Shown one piece after another: positions 1 to 14,012 of a stretch of 64,000 nucleotides of DNA. Below the pieces are notes generated by a model. The model was not told where the DNA came from and did no database searches. It worked only from the letters and a program-made list of their open reading frames with translations. The DNA is from Caprimulgus europaeus (Eukaryota > Chordata > Aves > Caprimulgiformes > Caprimulgidae). A program made the translations under genes and the position numbers. The stretch covers positions 4,561,501 to 4,625,500 of the forward strand of contig OU015550.1 of NCBI GenBank assembly GCA_907165065.1, given 5' to 3'. Position 1 is the first letter of the stretch. Each line of letters starts with the position of its first letter.

Positions 1-99
1 CTCACCCCCTCCCCTTGCAGCCCCATTGCTCCGTGGATGCCAGGGCAGAAAGCTGGTGCCTGCCCTGGCTGCTCTCCCTCAAGCTGTGCTCAGCTGCCT

Positions 100-345
100 G
101 GAGGAAACAGTTTATTCTGCCTTTGCTAGAAGGCAATGTTTTATTTATCTCCTTGGTGACTTTATCTGGATTTAATGTTCCATAGGTGCCACTTTTATCT
201 GTCTTCTCCTCCCTCTTTCCCTTAACCTTGTGTGTGTAATCACTGTGCCCAAATTAAATATTTACTGTTTGCTCTGTACTGGTGAGCCTCCCAGTTCCCT
301 TCCACTTTCAATTAAAGATTTACTAGGGTGGGCATCAGCAATTCT
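100..345. promoter_or_regulatory. AT-rich element, copy A of a local duplicated pair
   Basis: Copy A shares with 1435-1625, in the same order, TTATTTATCT followed by CTTGGT, then a TTAAATATTTA core, a tact/tcactggt-type motif, and AATTAAAGATTTAC near the right edge. The TAAT-type cores would suit homeodomain factors. Neither copy resembles CR1, MIR or an LTR that I know. Function is inferred only. Confidence 0.4.
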
Positions 346-699
346 GCAAGGCCAACAAAACACCCTCCCTCGTTAGAGATTTTTTTTTTTAAGTGCTTCA
401 TTATCATAGTTCAGCAGAACACACCATAAATTAGAGCTAAACCAAACCAGCACACACACACTCACCCCACAGCTCCTGGCTTCATCCAGGCCAGGCTGAG
501 CCCGACAGCATCAGGGTGCATGGAGCAGGATGGGTGAACATCTCTCTGGAGGATGCTGGATGACATGGGGAGGGCTGGGGACAGCCCTGTGACAGGGATA
601 TGGTGATACTGGGCTGCACTGGTCTGTGTGGGAGATGGAGGGCAGTGCTCTCCTCAGGCCATGCTAAGAAAGGGCAGCTTCCTGCAAAATAGGCAGAAA

Positions 700-910
700 T
701 GGGGGGACTTTCTCATCACTTCACTGTAATATTTCTAATTAACCAGCTTTTTAGATCAATATTTTATTGGGGAGGTTGCTGGGGTAATTCACGCTTCGAG
801 CATCTTCCCCCCGTGTGAGTGAAGCCTGAGCTATTAGGAATAATGAACTTTTGGCTCGTTACCTTTAGTGAACTAATAAATCTTTAATGCTAGCTGGAAA
901 TTTAATCATG
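700..910. promoter_or_regulatory. AT-rich, TAAT-rich island between the duplicated elements
   Basis: Many TAAT/ATTA cores (CTAATTAACC, CTAATAAATCTTTAATG) stand against GC-rich flanks. The second motif is partly the reverse complement of the AATTAAAGATTTAC block of copies A and B, so it may be a third, inverted, much decayed copy. Weak evidence. Confidence 0.25.
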
Positions 911-1434
911 GAAATTCAGTCAGTGACCTCAAAACTTACAGAAAAAAAAGGTGAGGGAAGTGGATGGGGCCAAGCAGTGGGGACAAAGTGGCAGACAGGA
1001 GCTCAGGGACACAGCAGAACACAGCCCAGCTGAGGTGGCTTCAGCAGTGGTGATGCTGGAGGGATGTGGTGATGCTGGGGAAGGAGCTGGAGGAGCTGCA
1101 GCTCCACACACACACTGTGCTCAGCACCACCATGGTCACACAACTGTTTTGTTTTGGTTTTTTTAGTTGGGGGGTTTTGGGGGTTTTTTTCCAAAGAGAA
1201 AACCCAGTAGGATTTCCAGCTGAGGTGTTGGGTCAAGAGACACCATCACCTCCTGGCCTTTCCTCAGCTGCTACAACACACACTGCATTTTATTGCCAAA
1301 TAGAACTGGAAACTGCTTTTCCCCCCTCAACCACCATCACTTTTTGGGCAGAGCCCAGGGCTCAGCACCACCAGCTCCCCCCCCTCTCAAAGCACCTGCT
1401 TTCCCCCCCTCCCTTGTCAGCAGCGAGTGGCTGT

Positions 1435-1625
1435 CAGGGACCTGCATTATTTATCTGCTTGGTAACATTTACTGGGATCTGGTGTTTAATAACTGTCACT
1501 CCAATCTATCTTTTCTTAATCCCCTCAGATCTGTCGCTCTGGCAATTTTAAATATTTATCAGCGCCGTTTGTGTGTTCACTGGTAAGGTTGCAATTTTCT
1601 TGTAATTAAAGATTTACAAGACACT
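1435..1625. promoter_or_regulatory. AT-rich element, copy B of a local duplicated pair
   Basis: Same ordered blocks as 100-345, ending in the identical AATTAAAGATTTAC. Spacing differs by several tens of bases, so the duplication is old. The copies are about 1.3 kb apart in the same orientation. Confidence 0.4.
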
Positions 1626-3000
1626 GCTCAAGATTTAGAAAGGATTGGCAAAGATCAAAGCTGTTTGGTATTCACCCTGGAAATCACCCCCTCCCCAGAG
1701 GTTTTCCACAGGACCCCATGCAGGGGTGGTGGTGCAGAACTCCCCTTTATATTTGGTTATTTTTTTGCTGTTGCTTTTAACCATTTTCACTGAATCTTGT
1801 TGTAGAGGTGGGTATTTTTGCCTCCCCTCCATGCTCCCCATATCTTGCTGACACAGCTGAGTCCCTGCCAAACCTTATGTTCCTCACCCAGCCCTGGGGA
1901 CAGCCCCCATCATGAGCCACTTCGAGAAGGGTCCTGCTCCCCCCACGATGCTCCTGCCACCACCGAGCTGGGCTCTGGCTTGTTATCCCCTATTAATATT
2001 CATTCCCCATCAGCACCAGCCCTGCCTGCCTTTCCCCCCCAGCTCCCAGCTCTCTTCCCATTCAACCACATGCAAATTCAAAATCAATTCTTTCCCCAGC
2101 CTAATGAAGATTTAATATGGTTCCAGGATGACTCCAGAGCAGGGAGGGTACCAGGGGTGCCCCACACATCCCACTGGGAACAGATCCCAGGGTGGGAGCA
2201 GGGTGCTCTACCTCTTGCCCTTGGGTGGTCACAGCCACCCTCACTCACTCTGGGGTTGGACCCCAAACACTCCAAAGTGCCACCCAGGTCCACATCAATT
2301 TCTTAATTAATTATTTAAGCCCATCCAGCCCAGGCAGCAGGAGCAGACCCTGGCCAGCAGTGAGCACCCATCTCTCACCAGGACCTGCAGCATCCGTGGT
2401 CCATCGGCACCGCTGATGTCTCTCCTGTGATGCTGCTGCACATCCCCAAGTCCTCACTCCTCCCTGTGCCATGGGACAAATTCAAGCCACAGCCCCATCC
2501 ACAACAGCATCTCCTGGAGATGGCTGGGCCACTGGGAGAGGAACCAGTGACCAGGAAGAGACCTGGGCTTCCCAAAATACCACTTGGCAGAGAGGGAAGG
2601 GAAGAGCTGTGAGCAGCCAGCCAGGGCTGTGAAATCACAAACCAGCCCCTGGAGAGGTCAGCACTTTTCTAGCCTCAAACAACTCCAAAGTGACCTCCTG
2701 CCACCTCGCCTGCCCTGCTGCTTTCCATCAGCCTGATTTTAGCCTCAATTGCCCACTTGAACACAGCTGAATCCATTTACTCAGCCGGCCGGGTGCTCGG
2801 GCAGGGAGCAGGAGCTGCTTCAGCTCTGAAAGGCTGGAAAAGGCAACAGGAAATAAATGAGCTGCAATCATTTCTCCTCCGTGACTCCTGCCATCGCTTC
2901 TTCTTCTTTTCTTTGGTGACTTCTGCATGGAAGAGCCAAAAAAGCACTTGTCTCCTGCCCTCAGCATGTGTTTGGAAGGGGAAAAGGGACCGAGGACCAT

Positions 3001-3048
3001 AAATCACTAAGCAGCTCCCTGCCTCAGTTTCCCCACCTGTAGATCAGT
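3001..3048 (+). repeat. MIR-like SINE fragment
   Basis: CTGCCTCAGTTTCCCCACCTG is the hallmark of the MIR core region (control usage ...cctcagtttcctcatctgta...), with a following GTAGATCAGTGG in place of the usual GTAAAATGGGG. Only about 50 bases are recognisable. Confidence 0.5.
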
Positions 3049-3109
3049 GGTAAAGGAGGGAGGAGGAGGAGTGATGAAGCATTTGGAAGGAGAGCTGCTT
3101 GTCATGGAG

Positions 3110-3240
3110 ATTGACAGGTAGATTTTCTTAAAGGTTTTGCAAGCTGCACCTGCTTCATCATAATGGCATCATGCATATGGATAACAGCGCTGACATTTCC
3201 CAGGGAGGTCGGGGGTTTTAATTTAAATCATTTTGGAGGA
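3110..3240. promoter_or_regulatory. AT-rich island with an octamer-like site
   Basis: Contains TCATAATGGCATCATGCATATGG (listed as two abutting motifs, TCATAATGG and ATGCATATGG) and TTTTAATTTAAATCATTTTGG. The shape is of conserved non-coding DNA; conservation could not be tested. Confidence 0.2.
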
Positions 3241-5034
3241 AGTGCTGGAGAGAGGAGGAGAGGTTTGCTTTGATTCTCTAACGAACTCATAAATATGTGC
3301 TTGTCACACTCCTCCCAGAGCCTGAAAGCCTTTGGTGCAGGTAGGGAGACAGGCACGTAGCCAGCCCTGATGCCTGGTGATGGGCACTGAGAATGGGGCA
3401 TCTCTGCCATGGGGCCCTTGGGAGGTGCAAGGGCTTTGTGAGAAAAGGACACAATGATGGAACCACTCCAAAAATCAGTTTTATTAGGTGCTTAAAATAG
3501 AGCCTGGCACGCAATGTTCTCTTGGCTTGGTCGAGAGAAGCTCGGTTGCATATGAGATCCATGATGCTGTTTGCACTGAGAAAGAGGACGAGGGGTAGAG
3601 GGCAGAAGAAGCAGAAATGGGGACATTTACTGTCATACTCAAAGTGAAGGTAATTAAAAAAAATAAAATTAAAAAAAAGGAGAAATAAAACCTGATGAGC
3701 AGCTAAGGAAGAGTGGTTTATGGGAGAGAAACCAATACCCAGGAGTGGATCAATATCCTGATGGGTCAGGCTGGAGGAGAAGCATTTCCCAACCAAGCCC
3801 TTGACATCCCAGATGGAGGGAGGGTGAGGACCAGGAGGTGATGGAAGCCACCCCTGCTCACCATCCCCTGCCCCACTGGGATGTCCCAGGAGGGTGTTGG
3901 TGACACTTCCTTGGGCTTGAGAAATTTGGGAGCCTCTTCCCTGGAGCATCTTTGAGAGCTGCATCCCTGCGTGGTGCTGGGACACAGAGACTGCTGTCCC
4001 CTGCTATGGGTAAAGCCACTTCAGTGGTTAATTACTTCTGCTGATTAAAAAAACCCCCAACATCTTGTTTCTCATTTGAGTTTCTCTGGCTCTTGCTGTG
4101 CCTTTGGGGGGCAGATTAAGGAGCCTTCTAGATGCCTCTAGCCGAGAGCATCCTGGGTCAGACACTGCTTTCCCCCTTTCCAAAGCATCTCTGGTTCCTG
4201 CCACATCCTCGCTCTCTGGGCTGGGAGATGAGACCCCTCAGAGCGAACCCACCCGGGGGCTGCACCCCTTGAAGGGAACTTAAGAGGCAATTAGATTTTG
4301 CTGTGCCTAAAAAGCCTCATTCCCCCTGCTGGCACCCCAAAATAACCCTCGTGCACACTCACAAAGCCTCCCTGGGGCAGAATCCAGCCTCCAAGCAGAG
4401 GGTGAGCTGTTCACAAGCCCTATAAAACTTTGCAGCCGCTATAATTCACCCAGTGAGGTTCATTTTTGGCTGGAAACCTCCTGCTGAGGAGCACGAGGGG
4501 CTCAGTGCTGGGCTCTCCCTTGCCTCCTCCAGTGAGGGCTGGCTCTGGTTCAGCCACCTGCCTTGGATGCTCCTGGTTGTGGTTCTGCAGGAGGAAAAAT
4601 CCCCAAGCAGATGGGACCTTGTCCCCTTGGATGACAGGGGATGGTGGTGGTGAGGTTCTGCTCCAGCTCCAAGTGCCCCATCCAGGCTTGGGCACAGGGA
4701 GTTTTATGGAGTGTATCCTCCAGCACCGTGCCCAGGAAAAGCTGGTTGGTGCTTTAATAATAAATAAACCCAACAATAAATAGTGGATGAGGTACCTGTG
4801 GTGCTCTCAGCTGATGTCCTCAGAGGAGGGGAGTGGCTCACAGCAAAGGTCCTGTTTTGGGGCATTAAGGGAGTGATTTGGCCACCCCAGCCTGGGCTGG
4901 AGCAGCCACCCAGGGACAGTCAGTGTGGGGGACCCACTGGGAAATGAGTCCTGCAGTGGTGGGTGCCTCTCATTGAAAGCACAAAGAGCTCCTCAGGTCA
5001 TTCCACTTTCAAAGGAAATCAAATTAATTGGACA

Positions 5035-5215
5035 CATCTTCTCTTTCACTCTCTGGTTTGCAGACGTCGCTTTTAGATGAGAACCAACAATCCCGGCAGC
5101 GGCTGAACCTTCACCTCCCGCCCCAGCGCGGCGGCGGCCGCGATAACCACGATCAAAGAGGCTTTTTCTCTACACCTGCAAAATTACATCATTTCAGGGG
5201 CTCAGTCCTCGCTTT
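5035..5215. promoter_or_regulatory. CpG-rich to AT-rich block, possible conserved non-coding element
   Basis: A short CpG-dense core (5095-5150, with GCGGCGGCGGCCGCG) is flanked by TTAATTGG and by an AT-rich side with ATTACATCAT. It is too short for a CpG island and has no recognisable frame. Confidence 0.2.
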
Positions 5216-5559
5216 GTTTGGGAACTGGTGATGGTTTTTTCGCAGGGATTGGGTCGGTGGAAGGGATGGGAGATGCAGGTGATGCCTGGAGCTCAGCCCA
5301 TGCACAGGGACGAGCAGGATTTAATCAGGGACGTGTTTACACGGGGGAAATTTCACAGCAACTGGTTCCACGTGTTCCAGCACCAATTTAGCTGAACCAC
5401 AGGGAATATATTTTGCATTTAAGTTTCCCTGCTGTACCAAAGCCAGAGGAGAAAGGCTGTGTCAGGCTCCGAGTCTACAAATGCTGATGGCTGCACAGCT
5501 GAGCGGAGCTGGTGAGGCTGAGACTCCACAACTGAATATTCAGAACTGCTCATGACTCT

Positions 5560-5662
5560 AATTCAGCAAAGTATTTAAGCCTGCACTTAACTTTCAGCTT
5601 GTGCTTAGGGCCCCTGGAGACCTGGCTGGGTCCTGAACACATGCTGAAGTGCTTTGGTGAGC
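5560..5662. mobile_element. Palindromic MITE remnant (archosaur/turtle type), copy 1
   Basis: Left arm ATTCAGCAAAGTATTTAAGC then CACTTAACTTTCAGCTTGTG; right arm ends CACATGCTGAAGTGCTTTG. This fits a palindromic non-autonomous DNA-transposon repeat I know from reptile genomes (TTCAGCAAAGCACTTAAGC with its inverted arm). It is badly eroded in the middle. A sister copy lies at 39817-39896. Confidence 0.5.
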
Positions 5663-5930
5663 AGTGATGGTGTGCTGAGCGGGGACCGGCGAGAGCCGTT
5701 ACCCTCCGAGATAATTACCCGGTGCAGACGCAGGAGCCGTTTCTCGTGCCTGACTGAGCACGGAGCGTAGCCAACAGGGAACCATCTCGCCTTGGCTGGA
5801 AGATGAATGAGAAGTTCAAACAGCTTTTTACTGTGTCAAGGTTTTCTGGTCCCTTCAAAGCCCTATGTATGCAACAATTGCATTGGCACAGCCAGCTTCA
5901 CCTGAGGGTGCACCACATCTGCACGGAGAC

Positions 5931-5990
5931 ACGACCTCCTGGGGTACCTGCACCCAGACACGGCCTCCTGGGGTACCTGCACCCCATGAC
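5931..5990 (+). repeat. Two-copy tandem repeat, 29-bp unit
   Basis: CCTCCTGGGGTACCTGCACCC occurs twice in succession (listed here as CCTCCTGGGG plus TACCTGCACCC). The copies differ at few positions. Confidence 0.75.
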
Positions 5991-6599
5991 ACCCATCAAC
6001 CCCCCAGATCTTCCTGGGATGTTTTTTTCTTGGGCTTTCCCATGGAAGGATGCCCAGGCAAGGTGCCAGCCAGGCTCTGGATGCTCCCACACCATGGGCT
6101 GCACCAAGGTCTCTTGGGGCCACATGTATGTTGGTGAAGGCACCTTTTGTTCATGACTACAGTTAAACCAACCCCAAAGTCCTCACCTCTGCCAAGCAGG
6201 GATGAGGTTTGAGCACATCTCAAGCAAAGGGATGGCTCATTCATGTTATCCAGGAAGGGGAACATCACCAGCAGCATCAGCACCCATTGGGTGGGGTGGG
6301 ATGGGCTCATCAAACCTCTCTGCTTTGGGTTCAGTGTCCCTTGGTTTGGCACAACCCAGCACAGATGGTGGGACTGGTGCTGCCCACCACTCCCTTTCCT
6401 TTGGAATTTTAATTGTTTATCAGAAAAAGAAGCAGCAACAGCCCAGGAAGGGAGGGTTTTGCATCCCCCTCCCCTTTGCAGTGGTGCCTGGGGACACAGA
6501 GGGACTGTCACATAGGGACTGTCCTGCTCAGCCCCCCACACCCCCTGCATCTGACACGAGGGGTTCCTACCATGAAGCCCTCCAGCTGCACACCACCAT

Positions 6600-7460
6600 A
6601 CAAAGGATTTTCTTTTTTTTTTTAATACAAAAACAGAAAAGCAAGAACATCCTTCCCCTCCCCCCCTCACTTTTCTTCCCATTTTTCCTCTCTTTTTGTT
6701 TTTTAACATTATCCACAAAATTTTACAAAATAGCCTTGAGATTCCACTTGTGGGGTACAGGAACCAATCAGCTCTGGCAGGAGCCAGCCAGCCCCGCAGG
6801 GATGTCAACAAAGAGAGGTGTCACCATCATCATTTCTTGTTCCTTTTGCCCAAAGTCCTCTCCTTTCCCCTCTGCTTCCCTCTGGATGATGGCACTGAGC
6901 AAGCAATGGGGCAGTGGGGAGGGGGTGGCTTTGTGGCTGATTATCCAAGTGCTCAAAAAAAACCCCAAAAACACAAAACAAAAGAAAAACAACAAAAAAG
7001 AACATGGATCCCAAAGGGAAAGGCCTTTTTTTGTGTGTGTTTCCAAAGCAGGGACTGTCCAGCGAAGGAGATGACACCGCTGGGGTGTCTCATGGTGCCA
7101 GGGATACGTGGGGAAGGAGTGATCTGCTGATCATCTGTATGGCTCTTCAACTGCTCAGGGCATCGTCCTCCCCGGGCTCAGGCCCCTCTGAGCCCTCCCA
7201 GCTGCCCAGTGGGTGCTTTTGGGAGCCATGCACAGATCCAGACCCTACACATGGATCCAGACCCTGCCAGGACCATGAAGAAGCTCTGCAAGCCCCATGG
7301 CCAGCTCTGCTCCTCACCATCTATCTATCTCACCACTTTGACTCTTGGTCAAGTCCATGAAAGTTCAGTTTTGTAGTTATTTTTTTGTTTTTGGTAAAAA
7401 ATAGTTTCTCCCTCCCCACCCCAAACCACCCCATGGTCAGTCCCGCCAGTGCATCAACCT
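6600..7460 (-). other. LRRN2: Probable LRRN2 3' untranslated region
   Basis: This stretch follows the TGA stop (complement of 7461-7463). It holds A-rich and T-rich runs (6955-7035 and 6608-6720) and no coding frame that I recognise. On the minus strand an ATTAAA-type polyadenylation signal is the complement of 6621-6626, giving a 3' UTR of about 0.83 kb. A second ATTAAA lies at the complement of 6408-6413. No canonical AATAAA was seen in this stretch, so the exact end is inferred. Confidence 0.45.
6621..6626 (-). terminator. Candidate polyadenylation signal (ATTAAA) for LRRN2
   Basis: TTTAAT on the plus strand reads ATTAAA in the gene's sense. It lies about 835 bases past the stop codon, in an A/T-rich stretch typical of vertebrate 3' ends. 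A backup ATTAAA lies at 6408-6413. Only transcript ends would decide between them. Confidence 0.3.
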
Positions 7461-9849
<2,389 letters not shown>

Positions 9850-11627
9850 CTGGAAGAGTCCAGACAACAAGTTGTGTTAGAGAAGACCTCATGCACATGG
9901 CAAAGTGTGCCAGAGACAATAGACAGGCTGGAGAGCCAAAGCCCAGCACCCTGCCCAGCCTCAGGACGGACCAACACATCCATTTAACCTGTTTTATATC
10001 CACAGCATTAACACTCCCTCTCATCCCAAGAGATTTTGGGTGTAATTAGCCCACAGATGCTCTGCCCAGGGCCACCAGCAGCCCATGGACCAAAGGTTTT
10101 CCCCTGAGCAGAACCAGAGCTGCAGATGCTGGGAAGAGAAAGTCTCTATGGGGGGCAACCCATCTCATCCCTTTTATTCCCACACTAGGAAAGCCGTGAG
10201 GACACCTACCTCCACACAACCTTGGACCTCAGGGTTTAAAGGAGCCAATAGCCCAGAGAGCTGATGCTGAGCAGAAAGTCAAGCTTTTGAGGAAAGAGCA
10301 AGCACAGCCCCCTGCATGATGGGGCTGCAGCATCCAGAGCCACCACACGAGCTCCAGAACAAAGCTCCCAGCTCCCCCCCTCCAGCTCCTTTTAAAGCAC
10401 TGGCCCAGGGTGGGGGCAATTTCCTGGGAGCAGGAAACCCTGATTGGGATCATTAGAAGCTCCTGGGAGAACACAGAAGCTCCTTAACCCCCTCCATGCT
10501 GGGTGAGACCTCAGCCAGCCCCTCACCTTTCTGGGGAAGGGGGTCAGGGTTCTTTGGTGGGGTGAGGGGTTGGGGTGGGTGTGAGCCCCCCAACACCTCC
10601 CTGCCCCTCTCCCCATCCAGCCATGGGGTTTGGAGGAGCTGGAGTGGCCACAACCTCACCTTTGACTTTTTTATTTGCTGCAGCTCCTGACCCACGCTGA
10701 CACGTATCAAACCAAGCTCCAAAGCTTCTCCCCAATTTAAAAGACTTTCACACAGCAGGAAAAAAAAAACATTAAAAAGCAGCCAGAGTGGGGAAAAAGA
10801 AAGTTTCTCTCCAAGCAGCTCTATTTTATCACCCCTTGTTCTCCCTGTAAAAAGCTTCCAACCAAAGTTTATTCAGCATCGACTCATCCAAGCCAGAATT
10901 GATCCCGCACCCTTCCCTTCTTCCCTGCTGCAAGGGCATTGGCTTTTAAACCATCTCCTGGAGAAACAGCATTAAAGAAGAGGAAGGTTGTATTGATTTC
11001 TGCATCCTTCTGATGGACCCTCATCTTTCTTTTTAAGTGCACAGGCACTTCTGTGACTATAAATCTCTCTGGCCATTAAAACACCATAGAATCTTTTCTC
11101 CTTAGAAAAATCATATGGAGGCATGTGGGTTATTTTTTTTTATTTCCTGAAGGCTGTGAAGAAGGGACCAGAAAAAAAGCACCTTGTTTTAAATTCCATT
11201 TTATAGGGAACACTCCCCAGCTCTGCTCTTGGGTGGTATCTCTACAGGGTTTGTGTCTGTAATGGGGTTTTATCACTTTTGCCCAGCACAGGACAGGGTT
11301 GCAGCACTGATGGTCTTGAATATAAGATGGTGCTGTAACAGTAACAGGATCAGAGCTTGCAGAAAAATGACATTTATTGGACACTCTGGGTACTAAACTT
11401 CATGTTTCATGGAGCAAACCAAACAGGGAGGGCATCGGCAGTGTGTGGTCCCTGCTCTGGGGTATGATCCCCAGGAGGACAATCCTGGTAGGGGACAGAG
11501 CTGGTCACTCTCTGCCATGGTGACAGCAGTGACACCCTGGGGACCTGCACCCTGAATTCCTGCAGTTCAGCCCTGGGGTGGTGGGGAAATGGGGGAGGAG
11601 AGGGCAGGAGCCCACTGGTTGTCTTTT

Positions 11628-11855
11628 ATCATAGAATCCCGGACTGGTTTGGGTTGGGAGGGACCTTAAAGCTCATCCAGTCCAAACCCCCTGCCAGCAG
11701 CAGGGACAACTTCCACTGGACCAGGTTGCTCAAAGCCTCATCCAACCTGGCCGAGAACACTTCCAGGGAGGAGCAGCCACGGCTTCTCTGGGCAACCTGG
11801 GCCAGTGTCTCACCACCCTCACAGCAAAGAGTTTCTTCCTAATATCTAATCTAAT
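11628..11855 (-). mobile_element. CR1 LINE 3' end, truncated
   Basis: Read on the plus strand it opens with ATCATAGAATCC and then GGTTTGGGTTGGGAGGGACC, the reverse complement of the CR1 tail. It continues through the CR1 3' UTR and the end of ORF2 to CTTCCTAATATCTAATCTAA. The reverse transcriptase and endonuclease regions are absent. Ordinary 5'-truncated insertion. Confidence 0.93.
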
Positions 11856-13159
11856 ATTTATCTATTACTCAGTGAAGTCAGGCTCATTATTTCTTAATTA
11901 GGCACTGAAGAAGCCTGCAGGTTGCATGCAAACTCGTGTAGCCTTTTATTGTGCTGCACTGGAGATGAATGGTGGGATGGACCCATCAGTCCTGCAGGGA
12001 TGGGGCTCCTGGGGGAGAGGTGGCCCAGGGTGGACCTGGACCTTGAGGGGCTCATGCTGGGGAATATTGGGGTCAATTCCCCATGTGAAACCTTCCAGTG
12101 ATTCATGTGCACACACATGCCCTGAACTCCCACCCACCCCACCCATCCACCACACCCCAGCAGCACCAAAGCACCGGCCATGCCCCAAAACCACTTGTTT
12201 CCCCCCCAAAACAGACTCAGGGTGTGAAGCAAGACAGAGAAGTGGAGGGACCCGGGATTTGAGGCTGACAAATAGAGAGATCAGGCTGGAGATGCAGCTG
12301 AGGTTGTGAGGCTAAGTGGTGTCTCCCAGGGAGCCCAGATTTCATCTCCTCTCCAAGACAAACTGATTTGCTGCTTGTGCAGGCGGGGGGGAGATGCTTC
12401 CCCGGGATAATGGGAGCCTTGATGGAACCAGAAAGAGGAAGGGGGACAGGAAGGAGGAGTGGGGATGTGGGTTGTGGGAGGGGCTGGTGGGGCCAGGTGG
12501 GGACCAGGACCCCTTCCACACCCAGGCTGGGCTCTGGTGAGGCCACGAGTCCCACATTTTCCCCAGCACCAGCAGCTCTGGCTGCTATTTTGGGCTCTTC
12601 CTTGGCGTGGGCTGCAGCACGGTGAGAGTGACAGCAGGGAGCTGGGTGACATTTCTGCTTCGAGTTTGGGTTTTTTTGTTTTTTTGTTTTTTTCCAAAAT
12701 GTAGAGCCAAGGGGCTGAAACATTTGCTGCAGTGCCCTGAAATGGAAAATACCCACAGTTGTCTTTTTTTCCCCAGCAGGACCCAAGCCTGGTCCCCACA
12801 CTGGGGATGCTCCCTGACTCTTCCACAGTTCCCCAGCATTTACCCAATTCCTTCATCTCCCTAAGGCACTCCTGGGACTTCTGCCTTCAAGGCTGGATTT
12901 CTCCCAGGTACAAATGTCCATCTCCCTTTTCCACACAGCTCTGCCCATGTGATGGCAAAGAAACCAGAGCCCCTTGGGTAAGGATTTTACCTGGGGTCAG
13001 TCCCCAAGAACATGAGACTCAAAGTGGCAGGGCCAGGCAGGGGGTCCTTGGCACTGCCCCAAACGGCACTGGCCTGAATTTGCCACAAGCCCATGACATT
13101 GTCTGCAGTGTCACTTGCTGATGGGGGGCTCAAGGAATGTCTGTCCATCCCAGCCAGGT

Positions 13160-13400
13160 GTGCTCAGGGATGGAGAGGGGGATATGGCAGAGAAATATGG
13201 AAGTAGAAGGAAAAAGGGGGAATGAAAGTGCTGTAAGGAGATGAAGAAGGAGGACAAGAGGTGAAAAGGAGAAGGAAAAGGACAAAGAGACCATTAGAGA
13301 ATGATGCAGGGAGAGGGAGATGAGATGGGGGGTGTAAAAGGGAAGAGGGGAGCGTGGCTGCATGAAGAACAGGCAGCAGAAGTCCAGGGAAAGGAAAAAA
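13160..13400. repeat. Purine-rich (GA) low-complexity tract
   Basis: Almost all G and A on the plus strand, without a fixed unit. The 124-codon minus-strand frame across it is phenylalanine/serine/leucine low complexity, not a gene. Confidence 0.7.
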
Positions 13401-13691
13401 AAAATAAAATGGAAAAGCAGTGAGTATGAGAATTGATGAGGCACAGAGAAGGGAAGAGTCTTTTCATCAGCAAGTTTGCTGGATGAAGCCAGGAGATAAA
13501 TCACCCGGTGGAAGGAGCCTTGGTCTCGGTGCCTGCACCGGCTGCCTCTCTCCCTCTGTCATCTGTCTCACAGCCCGGCTGCGGGAGACGAATGGCTGCA
13601 GCTGAGCCCGGGCTCTCCTGCCCGTCCCCCTCCCTCACCGCGGCCAGAAGAGCCTGATGCTTCTCCCTGCATCATGGGAGGTGATGGACAC

Positions 13692-14012
13692 CCCGAGGAG
13701 GGTGGAGAGAGGTGGGGGTGGGTCTGTTCAACCAAGGACCAAGTGACAGGACAAGAGGAAATGGCCTCAAGTTGTGGCCAGGGCAGTTGAGATGGGATGT
13801 GAGGAAGAATTTCTTTGCTGAAAGGGTTCTGAGGCATTGGAAGGGGTTGCCCAGGGCAGTGGTGGAGTCCCCATCCCTGGAGGGATTGAAGAGTCGTGTA
13901 GACACAGTGCTGAGGGACATGGGTTAGTGGGGACTTGTCAGTGTTGGGTTCATGATTGGAGTTGATGATCTTAAAGGGCTTTTCCAATTGATGCAATTCT
14001 GGGACCCTGTGA
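13692..14012 (+). mobile_element. CR1 LINE 3' end, truncated (subfamily with the TGTTCAACCAAGGA variant)
   Basis: Carries the CR1 ORF2 tail (GAAGAATTTCTTTGCTGAAAG, GGTTGCCCAGGGCAGTGG, GAGTCCCCATCCCTGGAGG) and ends in the 3' UTR with TTGATGATCTTAAAGGGC. It is very close to the copy at 22288-22611, sharing TCTGTTCAACCAAGGA and GCCTCAAGTTGTGGCCAGGG. Confidence 0.95.

Larger units (their letters stand above)
1..6400. other. 3' flank of LRRN2: no gene seen
   Basis: Apart from the repeats and islands listed separately, I see no coding sequence here. Open frames are short and low-complexity. A/T-rich runs lie at 1150-1200 and 3650-3690. Confidence 0.6.

Noticed and set aside
3287-3985. 232-codon minus-strand frame
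   Set aside because: Crosses A/T-rich low-complexity DNA; residues give no family signature and no conserved motif.
5996-7074. Frames of 271-290 codons on both strands
   Set aside because: They overlap the LRRN2 3' UTR with lysine/asparagine and phenylalanine runs from A- and T-tracts.
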